A stretch of 64,000 nt of DNA from Agrococcus baldri (GCA_007988785.1 BJUU01000002.1:186001-250000), one strand, 5' to 3'. Numbered from the stretch's first letter, positions 17,356 to 26,343 are shown. Made by a program: numbers and translations. Notes: generated by a model from the sequence alone, not told the origin.

Positions 17356-19098
17356 ATGCCGCTGCACGCACCTACACCCGAACCCGCTACGCCGGCTGCT
17401 GTTGGGCGCAGGCGCGCTCGCTTCGCGCCGCTCGCGATCGGCGCCGTCCTGCTCGGCCTCATCGGCGCGATCCTGACCCCCGTCGCGCCAGCGGACGCCG
17501 CCGTGCCCAGCAAGCACGACTGGATCGGCGGCAAGGATCTCTACGCCACGAGCGTGCTGATGTCGCAGCGGCTGGGCACCGCGAGCACCGTCTATCTCAC
17601 CTCCGGCGAGTCCGGCGGCGATGCACTGGCCGTGCCGCCCGCAGCAGCCGCGGCCGATGCTCACGTGCTCATGGTGCGCCGCGATTCCGTTCCGTCCGTC
17701 GTCGAGCGAGAGCTGCGACGGCTCAACCCGCGCTACGTGAACCTCGTCGGCGCATCGGACGTCCTGAGCGGCCGCCTCTGGGCCGACGTGCGCTCGATCC
17801 TGCCGCGCGCCAGCATCTACCGCGTCGGCAAGCGCGACCGCGTCGACTCGGCGCTGCAGCTCGCGGACCACGTCGTGCGCGACAACGGATACCTCACGAC
17901 GGCGTTCATCATCGGCCGCAACGGGTACTCCGACGGCCTCGCGACCGGCAACGTCGCGGCGCGCATGGGTGCCGCGCTCATCCCGGCGATGGGTGACCCG
18001 GCCGCCTGGGCGAGCCGTGTCGCGCCTCGCCTCCGAGACCTCGGTCAGGTCTTCTTCATCGGAAGCTCCTCCGTGCTGCCGACCGCGTATCTCGATGAGC
18101 TCGACTGGCGGATCTCCGGCCAGGTCGAGCGCATCGCCGGCAAGGATCGCTATCGCACCAACGCAGCGGTGATCCAGCGATTCGTGCACGGCATCAGCGC
18201 CGACCACCTCTTCCTCGTCGCGGGCAACGGCCACGGGGACACGATCGGTGCCTCGCTACTGGCAGCAGAGCAGAACTCCGTGATGATGCTCTCGGGCCGC
18301 TCCTGCCACGACCACACCGCCGTGCCCCAGCAGATCGATCGGCTCGCCGTGAGTAAGGTCACCGGCATCGGCACCAAGTTCTGGATCACGTCGAACGCCC
18401 TGCGCGCCAAGATCTGCGGCTCGGGCTACTACGCCGGTACGACCACGCGCTTCGCACCCGGGACACAGCATCTGACGAATGTCGCGGAGGCCACCACGTT
18501 CACCCGCGAGCAGCGCCTTGCCGGCAGCCGGTACGGCACGTTCCAGGGCGGGACGATCTCCGGGCGCGCGGGGGTCCACACGATCGCGCTGCCACCAGGG
18601 GCTCACTGGGGCGTGCTGCAGGCCACCTTCCGACCCGACGAAGAGTGGGGTTCGTTCTCGGTCGAGACGAGGGATGCTTCGCTCGCGCTCCAGGCCATCC
18701 CGATCCACGACTTCGGGGATGCGTTCAACGGAACGGGACTGCTGAGCACGACCGATCGCCTCGATCCGCCCCGCTACGTGCGAGTCGACGCCGACGGCAG
18801 CTGGACGCTGACCGTGCGCGACATGCGGCACGCACCCATGCTGCGCTGGTCCGGCAACGACGACGCGATCGGACTGTACGGCGGGCGCGAAGCATGGATC
18901 ACCGCGACCGCCGTGGTCGACAGCGTCAGTGTCACGGAAGAGCACTTCCTGTACTACTCCGACCTCTGGCTGGATGCCGATCGAGGAGAGAGCGTCAGCG
19001 GCACGCTGATGCGCGGGCCCTCGATCGTGGTCGTCGACGCCGAGTCCTTCGAGACCGGCGAGGCCGATCGATGGCGCATCTCGGTGCGGACGAAGTAG
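17356..19098 (+). CDS. Secreted cell-wall-binding repeat 2 (CWB2) protein A
   Basis: This is a 580-residue secreted protein. Its signal peptide (hydrophobic core about 26-45) ends near ADAAVPS. Three CWB2 domains follow (about 55-155, 157-255 and 258-350). Landmarks are WIGGKDLYATSVLMSQ, IIGRNGYSDGLATGNVAA and AGKDRYRTNAAVI. The remaining 220 residues form an unrecognised, beta-rich C-terminal domain. CWB2 triplets anchor actinobacterial and clostridial surface proteins non-covalently to wall polymers. GGGAG precedes the ATG. A close paralogue lies at 41203-42918. It is monocistronic with its own terminator. Confidence 0.9.
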   Translation: MPLHAPTPEPATPAAVGRRRARFAPLAIGAVLLGLIGAILTPVAPADAAVPSKHDWIGGKDLYATSVLMSQRLGTASTVYLTSGESGGDALAVPPAAAAADAHVLMVRRDSVPSVVERELRRLNPRYVNLVGASDVLSGRLWADVRSILPRASIYRVGKRDRVDSALQLADHVVRDNGYLTTAFIIGRNGYSDGLATGNVAARMGAALIPAMGDPAAWASRVAPRLRDLGQVFFIGSSSVLPTAYLDELDWRISGQVERIAGKDRYRTNAAVIQRFVHGISADHLFLVAGNGHGDTIGASLLAAEQNSVMMLSGRSCHDHTAVPQQIDRLAVSKVTGIGTKFWITSNALRAKICGSGYYAGTTTRFAPGTQHLTNVAEATTFTREQRLAGSRYGTFQGGTISGRAGVHTIALPPGAHWGVLQATFRPDEEWGSFSVETRDASLALQAIPIHDFGDAFNGTGLLSTTDRLDPPRYVRVDADGSWTLTVRDMRHAPMLRWSGNDDAIGLYGGREAWITATAVVDSVSVTEEHFLYYSDLWLDADRGESVSGTLMRGPSIVVVDAESFETGEADRWRISVRTK

Positions 19099-19117
19099 GC
19101 CCGCCCCGTCGATGGTC

Positions 19118-19152
19118 GAACGGCGCCGCCTCCTTGAGGGGCGGCGCCGTTC
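19118..19152 (+). terminator. Rho-independent-like terminator after CWB2 protein A
   Basis: A perfect 13-bp stem, GAACGGCGCCGCC at 19118-19130 and its complement at 19140-19152, has a 9-base loop. It lies 20 bp after the stop codon. There is no long U-tract, as is common in high-GC actinobacteria. It can also serve the convergent amidohydrolase operon. Confidence 0.8.
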
Positions 19153-19170
19153 TCTGCGCAGCGTGCGGCG

Positions 19171-20664
19171 TCAGCCCTGAGCGCCCGATCCAGCCGACTG
19201 CGGTGCCTGCGTCTCGTAGGCGTCGTGCGTCGAGCTGTCGCGGTAGTCGGTGTACATGTACGGGTTGTCGAGCACCTTGGTCGCCGGGATGTCGGGGTTC
19301 ATGCCGGCGCGCCAGGTCTCCTCGCCGAGCGTCGAGCGCAGGTGCTCGACGGTGTCCTCGAGCTTCGCGCGCAGCGCCGGGATGTCGGCGCCGACGAGCT
19401 TGCCCTCGTGCTTCTTCACGTCGCCGCCGACGAGCACGGTGTGCACGTCGCCGCGCCCCGCCTGCATGGCGATGTGCCCGTAGGGGTTGACGATCGGGAA
19501 CATCGTCGGCGAGTTGTCGTTCTTCAGCAGCACCACGTCGGCGAGCTTGCCGACCTCGAGCGAGCCGAGCTCCGCCTCCTTGCCGACCGCCTTCGCGCCG
19601 CCGCGCGTCGCCCAGTCGACGACGTGCTGCGAGCGCAGGTGCGAGTGCGTGATCGTCTCGCCCTTCTCGTGGGCCGACAGGTGCTCCCACGAGCGGTCGG
19701 CGCCGAGCGTCGTGCGCATGGCCGAGAAGAGGTCGGCGCTGAACCAGGCGCTGGTGTCGACCGACAGGGAGACGGGGATGTCGTGCTCGCGCAGCGCGTG
19801 CGAGGGCGGGTAGCCCTGGCCGCAGCTCTGCTCGCTCTCGGTCGAGAGCGACACGATGCCGCCGGTCGCCGCGATGCGCTGGTACGAGTCCTGCCCAAGC
19901 GTCGCCGCGTGCACGTAGACCGTGCCCGGCTCCATGAAGCCGTGCTCGTGCATCAGCCGCACGCCGTCGTCGTTCGTCGCACCCCAGACGCCCGCGTGGG
20001 TCGTGACGCGAACGTCGAGCTCGCGCGCCACCTCGAATGCGGGCTTCTCGGGGAACGCCGGGTCACCGGTGACGTCGAACGCGAGCTGCACGCCGGCCAG
20101 GCGGGAGTCACCGATCGCCTGCTCGACCACGCGGCGGTAGGCCGGGTCGGCCGTCCACTCCCACGGCCCGGCGAAGATGTTGCCGAAGCCCATCACGTAG
20201 CGGCCGGGCGCCGTCACCAGCGCGTCGATCGCCGCTTCGGCGTGCTCGACCGACTGCAGCCCGTGCGACCAGTCGACCGTGGTGGTGATGCCCGACTCGA
20301 TCGCGTCGAGCGTGCTGAGCGCGTTGCCGGCCCAGTAGTCCTGCGGGCGGAACGCCTTGCCGTGCTCGAGGTAGTACCAGACGAAGTACTGCGTCAGCGT
20401 CCAGTCCGAGCCGTAGGCGCGCATCGCCGTCTGCCACATGTGGCGGTGGGAGTCGATCATGCCGGGCATCACGATGCCGCCGGTGGCGTCGATCTCGAAG
20501 GTGCCGTCCGGCACCGTCAGGTCGTTGCCGATCGCGGCGATCTTGCCGTCGACGACGAGCACATCGGATGCGTCGTGGACGGTACGGGCGTCGTCCATCG
20601 TGACGACGGTGCCGCGGCGGAAGACGATGGGGCGGCCCGCTTCGGGCACCTGGGTGGTGGTCAT
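19171..20664 (-). CDS. Cyclic amidohydrolase (cytosine deaminase/triazine hydrolase type)
   Basis: This 497-residue metal-dependent hydrolase belongs to the amidohydrolase superfamily. It shows the strand-1 HxH (IDSHRHMWQT), the beta-5 and beta-6 histidines (THAGVWG and VHAATL) and the beta-8 aspartate (SVDTSAWFS). This is the mononuclear deaminase/chlorohydrolase pattern, as in AtzA, TrzN and guanine deaminases. It is the last gene, 61 bp after LigA, of the ring-cleavage operon. It may therefore deaminate or dechlorinate a nitrogen heterocycle or amino-aromatic before ring opening. A GTG three bases upstream is an alternative start. Confidence 0.87.
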   Translation of the reverse strand: MTTTQVPEAGRPIVFRRGTVVTMDDARTVHDASDVLVVDGKIAAIGNDLTVPDGTFEIDATGGIVMPGMIDSHRHMWQTAMRAYGSDWTLTQYFVWYYLEHGKAFRPQDYWAGNALSTLDAIESGITTTVDWSHGLQSVEHAEAAIDALVTAPGRYVMGFGNIFAGPWEWTADPAYRRVVEQAIGDSRLAGVQLAFDVTGDPAFPEKPAFEVARELDVRVTTHAGVWGATNDDGVRLMHEHGFMEPGTVYVHAATLGQDSYQRIAATGGIVSLSTESEQSCGQGYPPSHALREHDIPVSLSVDTSAWFSADLFSAMRTTLGADRSWEHLSAHEKGETITHSHLRSQHVVDWATRGGAKAVGKEAELGSLEVGKLADVVLLKNDNSPTMFPIVNPYGHIAMQAGRGDVHTVLVGGDVKKHEGKLVGADIPALRAKLEDTVEHLRSTLGEETWRAGMNPDIPATKVLDNPYMYTDYRDSSTHDAYETQAPQSAGSGAQG

Positions 20665-20725
20665 CACATGCTCCTCTTCGAGAATGTCTGCCGTGGATCG
20701 GAGGCGATCCGGCTGGGGGTTGGGG

Positions 20726-21103
20726 TCAGAGCGCGACGGAGGGGTACTGCTTGCCGATCCAGTGCGAGAGCTTGTCGCGGTACTCCTTCTGGAACGCGAG
20801 CGGGCCGCTGCTCGTCATGTAGTCCTCCTCGTAGATGCCGATGAAGATCGTCAGCGTGAGGAAGTAGTGCGCGCCCATCTCGAACAGCCCGACGTAGTCG
20901 TGCTCCACGAGCATCCGGCGCTCCTCGGCGGAGAGCGTGACGACGCTCGAGCGCTCGACCGTCTGGCCCCACGGGCCGAGGTACGGCGCCATCTCCGCCT
21001 CCCAGCGCGCGACCATGGCCTCCGGGTCGGCCTTGTAGGCCGCCAGCAGCACGGGGTCGCGGTCGATCTGGAAGAGGAACCGGTTGACGGCGTACTTGCT
21101 CAT
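20726..21103 (-). CDS. Extradiol ring-cleavage dioxygenase small subunit (LigA-like)
   Basis: The 125-residue protein starts MSKYAVNRFLFQIDRDP and has the compact all-helical LigA fold (LVEHDYVGLFEMGAHYF in the second half). In protocatechuate 4,5-dioxygenase the alpha subunit caps the active site of LigB. The ATG overlaps the LigB stop by four bases, so subunits are coordinately made. The upstream continuation of this frame is antisense noise over LigB. The order LigB then LigA is opposite to the usual ligAB. Confidence 0.88.
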   Translation of the reverse strand: MSKYAVNRFLFQIDRDPVLLAAYKADPEAMVARWEAEMAPYLGPWGQTVERSSVVTLSAEERRMLVEHDYVGLFEMGAHYFLTLTIFIGIYEEDYMTSSGPLAFQKEYRDKLSHWIGKQYPSVAL

Positions 21104-21993
21104 GCCGCCGCCTCCTTCCTGTGCTCGGCCTTCCTGGGGTCGCCATCCGGGTACCACGTCATGTACATCTCGCGCGTGTGGTAGAGATCGAGGTCGTCGA
21201 CGTACGCCGCCTTCTCGGGGCCGGCGATGCCGAGCATGAGGATGAGGTCGAGGAAGCCGGGGGTGGCGTTGCCCGAGGTCGACATCGACTCCCACGTGAC
21301 GTTCTCGAGGATCGACTCGATGTCGCCGTTCGCGAGCCACTCGATGGCCTGCACATCCCACTCGGGGTCGGGGCCGTGCTCCTCGAACATGCGCGGGCCG
21401 CCGAGCTCGAGCGAGAGGTGGCCGCTGCCGATCGCCGCGACGCGCTTGTCGCTCGGGAACTCGTCGATGATCTCGCGGATGGCCCGGCCGAGGTCGTAGA
21501 AGCGCTTCGGGCTGGGCAGCGGGGGCGCGAAGATGTTCGTGTAGATCGGCACGATCGGCAGGTCGCCGTCCGGCCGGGTCGTGATGATCGGGCAGATGAT
21601 GGAGTGGTCGATCTTCAGCTCGCTCGAGACCGAGAAGTCGAAGCCGCGATCGAGCAGGCCCTGGAACATGAACCCGGAGAGCTCCTCGTGCCCCTCGAGC
21701 TCGTAGGTCGGCATGCCGAACTCGCGGATCTCGTTGTAGAACGTCGCGTCGTACCGCGCCTGCTTGCCGATCAGGAACGTCGGATAGTTGTCGTAGAAGA
21801 ACTGGTGGAAGTGGTCGGAGCCCACCATCACCAGCAGCTCGGGCTCCGCGGCCGTCAGGGTCTCGCGGTAGGCCTCGACCTTCGACTTCCACTCGGCCGC
21901 CTGCGGCATCTGCTCTTCGGGCGGCGTGAGCTCGGTGGCCTTGTAGAAGAAGGGGTGGTGCGTCGTCGCGAGCACCGCAGACAGGGTGGCCAT
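21100..21993 (-). CDS. Class III extradiol ring-cleavage dioxygenase catalytic subunit (LigB-like)
   Basis: This 297-residue Fe(II) dioxygenase is of the LigB superfamily. His12 (in TTHHPFFY) and His61 (in GSDHFHQFF) fit the iron ligands, and His192 (in GSGHLSLELGG) fits the acid-base histidine. The substrate is likely a catechol carboxylate or gallate-like diol, but the protein is only family-level similar. GGAGAG precedes the ATG. It lies 36 bp after the citryl-CoA-lyase-like gene. Confidence 0.88.
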   Translation of the reverse strand: MATLSAVLATTHHPFFYKATELTPPEEQMPQAAEWKSKVEAYRETLTAAEPELLVMVGSDHFHQFFYDNYPTFLIGKQARYDATFYNEIREFGMPTYELEGHEELSGFMFQGLLDRGFDFSVSSELKIDHSIICPIITTRPDGDLPIVPIYTNIFAPPLPSPKRFYDLGRAIREIIDEFPSDKRVAAIGSGHLSLELGGPRMFEEHGPDPEWDVQAIEWLANGDIESILENVTWESMSTSGNATPGFLDLILMLGIAGPEKAAYVDDLDLYHTREMYMTWYPDGDPRKAEHRKEAAA

Positions 21994-22029
21994 GCATCTC
22001 TCCTTTGAGCGTTCGTGGGTGCGGTCGGT

Positions 22030-22824
22030 TTACGGGGCCGGGGGCACGTAGGTGGCGTTGCGGTCGACCTCGGCGTAGATCGCCGGGCCGACGGGGTGCT
22101 GCTGCTCCTCGGCGAGGTGGCCGATGAGCCCGGCGGTGCGAGCCAGCAGCGCGAAGCCGCGCAGCAGGCCGAGCGGGAGGCCGGCGTCGGCGAGCGAGGC
22201 GCCGGCGACGCCCGCGCCGTTGAGCGGCAGGGTGCGCCCGAGCACCTCCGGGTGCACGCGGCCGATGGCCTCGAACAGCGACAGATGGGGGCCGAAGACC
22301 TCGGCCTCGCGGGCGATCTGGAACATCACCGGCGTGCGCGGGTCGCCCTGCTTGTGCACGGGGTGGCCGAGGCCGGGGACCTTGCGCCCTTCGGACTTGG
22401 CCTTCTCCAGCACGTCGCGGGCGACCGCATCCCAGTCGTCCTCCGAGTAACCGGAGGTGTCGCCCAGCGCTGCGATGCTCGCCGCCAGGAACTGGCCTGT
22501 GTCCTCCGTCACGCCCAGGAAGCGCGAGCCGCCGCCCAGCAGGCCGGACGCGATCGCGCCCTGGATCGACTCGGGTGCCGAGTAGTACGTCATGCGGGCG
22601 GCGATGGCCGTGGGCGTGTAGCCGTGGTCGGCGAGCGAGACGAGCGCCGCCTCGAACACGCGCAGCTGGCCGGGCGTGGGCCTGCGCTTGGTGGCGAGCC
22701 AGTAGGCGAGCTCGCCGAAGCTCACCTTGCCCAGCACCTCGTCGGCCAGGTCGAGGCCCAGCAGCTGGATGCGATCGGTGGTGGATGTGCCGATGCCGGT
22801 CGGGTAGGAGCGCTCGTCGCTCAT
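22030..22824 (-). CDS. Citryl-CoA lyase-like short citrate synthase-family protein
   Basis: This 264-residue protein is a shortened citrate synthase-fold enzyme. It retains the catalytic-histidine motif VPGLGHPVHKQGDPR (about residues 150-164) and a C-terminal GLLRGFALLARTAGLIGHLAEE helix. Stand-alone members cleave citryl-CoA or related 3-hydroxyacyl-CoA thioesters to acetyl-CoA and an oxoacid. It overlaps the CoA-transferase gene by four bases (ATGA). The pair suggests CoA activation of a citrate-like ring-cleavage product followed by retro-Claisen cleavage; this is inference. Confidence 0.8.
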   Translation of the reverse strand: MSDERSYPTGIGTSTTDRIQLLGLDLADEVLGKVSFGELAYWLATKRRPTPGQLRVFEAALVSLADHGYTPTAIAARMTYYSAPESIQGAIASGLLGGGSRFLGVTEDTGQFLAASIAALGDTSGYSEDDWDAVARDVLEKAKSEGRKVPGLGHPVHKQGDPRTPVMFQIAREAEVFGPHLSLFEAIGRVHPEVLGRTLPLNGAGVAGASLADAGLPLGLLRGFALLARTAGLIGHLAEEQQHPVGPAIYAEVDRNATYVPPAP

Positions 22825-24011
22825 GCCGTGGTCTCCTGCTCTGCTCGGGTGGCCAGCCAGGCGCGCAGCTCGTCGGCGTGCTCGCCGAGCGTGGGCGGCG
22901 GCAGCCGGTACTGGGGCTTGGTCTTCGAGAACGTGATTGCGTTGCGGATCATCGGCACCGCCCGGTCGCCCTCGCCGACCGTCACGACCGGCTCGAGGCC
23001 GAGCCGCTCGGCGAGCTGCACGCCGCCGTCGATCGTCTGGATCGGACCGCATGCGATGCCTGCCGCAGTGAGGCGGTCGAACCACTCGGCGATGGTCGCC
23101 GTGCTCAGCGCCTCGACGAGGATGGGCCGCAGCGCGTCGCGGTGCACGTTCCGCCCGTCGGTGGTCTGGAATCGCTCGTCGTCGAGCACCTCGGGGATGC
23201 CGAGCGCTTCCGCGAGCGCCGCGAACTGCCGGTCGTTGGCCGCCACGACGATGATCTCGCCGTCGGATGCGGGCAGCGGCTCGTAGGGGAACAGGCTCGG
23301 ATGCGCGTTGCCCATCCGGAACGGCACGGTGTCACCGGCAACATATGTCGAGGAGTGGTTCGCCATGCCGGCCAGCGCCGTCGAGAGCAGGTTGACCTCG
23401 ACGCGCTGCCCCTCGCCCGTGCGGTCACGGTGGCGGAGGGCGGAGAGGATGCCGATGACCGACTGCAGGCCGCTCATGATGTCGAAGACCGAGACGCCGG
23501 ATCGGTAGGCGGGGCCATCCTTGTCGCCCGTGAGGCTCATGAGGCCCGACATCGCCTGCACGATCAGGTCGTAGCCTGGCAGGCCGGCGCCGCCCGCGCC
23601 GCCGAAGCCCGTGATCGAGGCGTAGACGACCGCGGGGTTCTCCTTCGCGACGCTCTCGTAGTCGAGCCCGAACTTCTCGAGGCCGCCGGGCTTGAAGTTC
23701 TCGATCACCACGTCGGCCCGTCGCGCGAGCTCCTGGGCGAGCGCGCGGTCGTCCTCGTCGCGGAAGTCGAGGATCAGGTCGCGCTTGTTGCGGTTGATGC
23801 CGAGGTAGTAGGTGGAGACGCCGTCGCGCTCGGGCGGGCGCCAGCCGCGCGTCTCGTCGCCGATCGGCGCCTCGACCTTGATCACGTCGGCGCCGAAGTC
23901 TCCCAGGATCTGCGTCGCGAAGGGCCCGGCGAGCACCCGCGAGAAGTCGGCCACGAGCAGGCCGTCCAGCGGCCCGACGGGGGTCGCGGATGCAGCACTC
24001 GCCTCGGTCAT
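22821..24011 (-). CDS. CaiB/BaiF (family III) CoA-transferase
   Basis: The 396-residue protein has the family N-terminus LLVADFSRVLAGPFATQILGDFGADVIKVE and the conserved aspartate region PGYDLIVQAMSGLMSLTG, where the Asp forms the acyl-anhydride intermediate. It transfers CoA to a carboxylic acid. It is coupled at both ends: ATGA with the lyase-like gene downstream and with the MFS gene upstream. It is expected to activate the operon's pathway intermediate. Confidence 0.92.
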   Translation of the reverse strand: MTEASAASATPVGPLDGLLVADFSRVLAGPFATQILGDFGADVIKVEAPIGDETRGWRPPERDGVSTYYLGINRNKRDLILDFRDEDDRALAQELARRADVVIENFKPGGLEKFGLDYESVAKENPAVVYASITGFGGAGGAGLPGYDLIVQAMSGLMSLTGDKDGPAYRSGVSVFDIMSGLQSVIGILSALRHRDRTGEGQRVEVNLLSTALAGMANHSSTYVAGDTVPFRMGNAHPSLFPYEPLPASDGEIIVVAANDRQFAALAEALGIPEVLDDERFQTTDGRNVHRDALRPILVEALSTATIAEWFDRLTAAGIACGPIQTIDGGVQLAERLGLEPVVTVGEGDRAVPMIRNAITFSKTKPQYRLPPPTLGEHADELRAWLATRAEQETTA

Positions 24012-25264
24012 GCCGTCTTCCTCCTGATCATCTGGTCGGTGCGCACCAGCAGCATCAGCAGCGCTCCGACGACGGAGACGCCGACCACCTGCACGAGGCC
24101 GGCGCCCGCCCAGCCGAGCGCGCCGACCAGAGCCCCGAAGATCGTGCCTGAGAAGGCTGCCGCGACGTAGTACGTCAGGACGAAGATGCCCTGCCCGCGG
24201 CCGACACGCTCAGGGCGCACCGAGCGCTGCAGCGCCGTCGAGATGTTCGTGAACAGGCCGCCGCTCGCGAACGCGCCGATCAGGAACGAGAGCACGTACT
24301 GCAGCACCGGCTCGGTCGCGGTCGTGTACATCGGCCACGCGACGAGCGCGGTGCCGACGAAGCTCACCAGCAGCACCCACTTCTGCGGGAAGCGGTCGCC
24401 GAGGTAGCCGAACAGCAGCGCGAGCATCGCGCCGAGGCCGCCCATGGCCACCGCCAGGCTCGACTGTCCCGGGTCGAAGCCCAGTGACTCGGTGAGGAAG
24501 GTCGGGTAGAGGCCGAGGTAGCCGTAGAAGACGACGCCCGCGAGAGCTGCGCCGAGCCCGAGCACCGCGGTGTTGCGGTTGAGCAGCGTGCTCGGCATGA
24601 AGTCGAAGGCGTCGGCGGCGTCGATGCCGCCGCGACCCGCAGACGCCTCGGACATGTCGCGCTTCACGAAGATCGAGATGAGCAGCGCCATCACCACGCC
24701 CAGCAGCGCGAAGAGGATGAAGGGCGCGCGCCAGGTGCCGAAGTCCGTCGCGAAGGGCACGCCGATCAGCGGCCCGAGGAAGATGCCGGCGCCGAACGCG
24801 ACGCCCACGAACCCGGCGGCGAATGCGCGGCGGTGGAAGAAGAAGGCACCGATGATCGCGTAGAGCGCGGTGGCCTGCACGCCCTCGCCGATGCCCGAGA
24901 GCAAGCGGTACGCGGCCATGTCCCAGAAGCCCTGCGAGACCGCCACGAGGCCGGTGCCGAGCGAGAAGACGATGACGCTGCCGAGCACGATCGACTTGCG
25001 CGAGAAGCGGTCGACCAGGAAGCCGGCGAGGAAGCCGGCGATCGCGAGCCCGAGCGTGAAGCTCGTCGCGAGGAACCCCGATTCGACCAGCGTGAGGCCG
25101 AGCTCTTCGCGGATCTGCGGCAGCAGCGGGTAGAACACCTGCCGGTCCATGGCGTTGAGCATCCAGGACGCGCACAGCACGGCGAAGCCGATGCCGATGA
25201 GCAGCGGCGAGAGCCTCTTCGCCGGCGTGGTGACGCTCGGCGAGCCGTCGGTGACAGTGGTCAT
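24008..25264 (-). CDS. MFS transporter, probable aromatic/organic acid uptake
   Basis: This 418-residue permease has twelve predicted membrane segments. The loop 2-3 signature is present as AGFLAGFLVDRFSRKS (about 75-90), and a second repeat GYLGDRFPQKWV occurs near residue 290. The N- and C-termini are cytoplasmic. It is the first gene of the ring-cleavage operon and overlaps the CoA-transferase gene, so it likely imports the operon's substrate (an anionic aromatic or heteroaromatic acid). Confidence 0.9.
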   Translation of the reverse strand: MTTVTDGSPSVTTPAKRLSPLLIGIGFAVLCASWMLNAMDRQVFYPLLPQIREELGLTLVESGFLATSFTLGLAIAGFLAGFLVDRFSRKSIVLGSVIVFSLGTGLVAVSQGFWDMAAYRLLSGIGEGVQATALYAIIGAFFFHRRAFAAGFVGVAFGAGIFLGPLIGVPFATDFGTWRAPFILFALLGVVMALLISIFVKRDMSEASAGRGGIDAADAFDFMPSTLLNRNTAVLGLGAALAGVVFYGYLGLYPTFLTESLGFDPGQSSLAVAMGGLGAMLALLFGYLGDRFPQKWVLLVSFVGTALVAWPMYTTATEPVLQYVLSFLIGAFASGGLFTNISTALQRSVRPERVGRGQGIFVLTYYVAAAFSGTIFGALVGALGWAGAGLVQVVGVSVVGALLMLLVRTDQMIRRKTA

Positions 25265-25284
25265 GCGTGTTCTCCCTTGAACCG

Positions 25285-25301
25285 TGTCCGCTGGTCGGAC
25301 A
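25285..25301. promoter_or_regulatory. 17-bp inverted-repeat operator upstream of the MFS gene
   Basis: TGTCCG-5-CGGACA is a perfect inverted repeat, located between the -10 box and the MFS start. A further half-site, CGGACA, lies at 25315-25320. Palindromes of this size are typical of IclR-family (PcaU/PobR) targets, and an IclR gene adjoins. Confidence 0.6.
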
Positions 25302-25336
25302 TCACGCCGTCAGGCGGACATCCGGAATCCAAGGTG

Positions 25337-25366
25337 ATGCTAGCCGCACGCGCGGCGGAGTGTCAA
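25337..25366 (-). promoter_or_regulatory. Promoter of the ring-cleavage operon
   Basis: A consensus -35 TTGACA (25361-25366) and -10 TAGCAT (25337-25342) are separated by 18 bp on the minus strand. Transcription would start near 25330, placing the CGGACA palindrome inside the leader. Confidence 0.7.
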
Positions 25367-25412
25367 CGAGACGGCGGTTGCGCCATGGCGGCGGGCGCTG
25401 CGGGCAGCCCGC

Positions 25413-26204
25413 CTACGCGATGTCGGCGGGGATGCGCGTGCGGAGTGCGTGGTCGACGCTGAGGTCGGCCGCGGCCCGCAGGAGGTGCGGAAGGTGCTCG
25501 TCCTGCAGGCGCTCGAGGCTCGTCTCGGCGGCGTGGGCATTGACGTTGATGGCGGCGAAGACCGTGCCGTCCGCCCGCCGGATCGGTGCGGCGACCGATC
25601 GGATCGCGGGCGCGAGCTGCTGGTCCGAGATCGCCCATCCCTGCGAGCGCACCTGCGCGAGCACGGCGTCGAGCTCGTCGCGGCTCGGGTGCCAGGTGGG
25701 CTCGACGCCGGATCGTGACGGGGTCGCGAGCACCTCGTCGACCTCTTCGCGCGAAAGGCTCGCGAGCAGCACCTTGCCCAGCGAGGTCTGCGCCGCCGGG
25801 AACCTGGTGCCGACCGCGACCGAGAGCGTGACGAGCTTCGGCACGGCGACGCGGGCCACGTAGACGACATCGGAGCCATCGAGCTGCGCGATCGACGACG
25901 ACTCGTCGGTGTGGTGGACGAGCTCGCGCAGTCGCGGCATCGCCGCCTGCCAGAAGTCACCGCCGCTGAAGTACGCGACGCCCAGCTCGAGCACGCGCGG
26001 CGTCAGCTCGAAGCGCCCCTCATCGGCCACGACGTAGCCGATCTGCTGCAGCGTGATGAGGATGCGGCGGGCGGTGGGCCGCGCGAGGCCGGAGCGCTGC
26101 GCGACCTCGGCGAGGGTCTGCGTCGGCGCACCGTGGAAGGAGCGCACGACATCGAAGCCTCGCGCGATCGCCTCGACGAAGTCGGGGCTCGTTCTCTCGC
26201 GCAT
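25413..26204 (-). CDS. IclR-family regulator (PcaR/PobR subgroup)
   Basis: The 263-residue protein has an N-terminal winged helix (about 12-75, including TLAEVAQRSGLARPTARRIL) and an IclR effector domain (RFPAAQTSLGKVLLASL, near residue 140). Similar proteins control protocatechuate and 4-hydroxybenzoate operons. The start at 26204 has GGAAGGA upstream; the longer frame is unsupported. It is upstream of and codirectional with the ring-cleavage operon, with a 148-bp gap holding that operon's promoter. It probably activates or represses in response to the aromatic substrate. Confidence 0.92.
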   Translation of the reverse strand: MRERTSPDFVEAIARGFDVVRSFHGAPTQTLAEVAQRSGLARPTARRILITLQQIGYVVADEGRFELTPRVLELGVAYFSGGDFWQAAMPRLRELVHHTDESSSIAQLDGSDVVYVARVAVPKLVTLSVAVGTRFPAAQTSLGKVLLASLSREEVDEVLATPSRSGVEPTWHPSRDELDAVLAQVRSQGWAISDQQLAPAIRSVAAPIRRADGTVFAAINVNAHAAETSLERLQDEHLPHLLRAAADLSVDHALRTRIPADIA

Positions 26205-26264
26205 CGCAGTCCTTCCGCATCGGCCCTGCCGGGTCGGCTCAGTGTAGTCGCGCCGCACTGTCGG

Positions 26265-26293
26265 TTGACGCGCGCGAGCGGGCCGATTATTCT
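26265..26293 (+). promoter_or_regulatory. Promoter of the DoxX gene
   Basis: TTGACG (26265-26270), 17 bp, TATTCT (26288-26293) on the plus strand. Confidence 0.65.
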
Positions 26294-26303
26294 GCGGACG
26301 ATC

Positions 26304-26318
26304 GTACGCTCTGCGTAC
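26304..26318. promoter_or_regulatory. 15-bp palindrome between DoxX promoter and ribosome site
   Basis: GTACGC-TCT-GCGTAC is a perfect inverted repeat just downstream of the predicted start of DoxX transcription and upstream of the divergent IclR gene. It is a good candidate for the IclR autoregulatory site or a DoxX-specific repressor site. Confidence 0.5.
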
Positions 26319-26343
26319 ACCGCGACGAAGCGAAGGACGTCTG

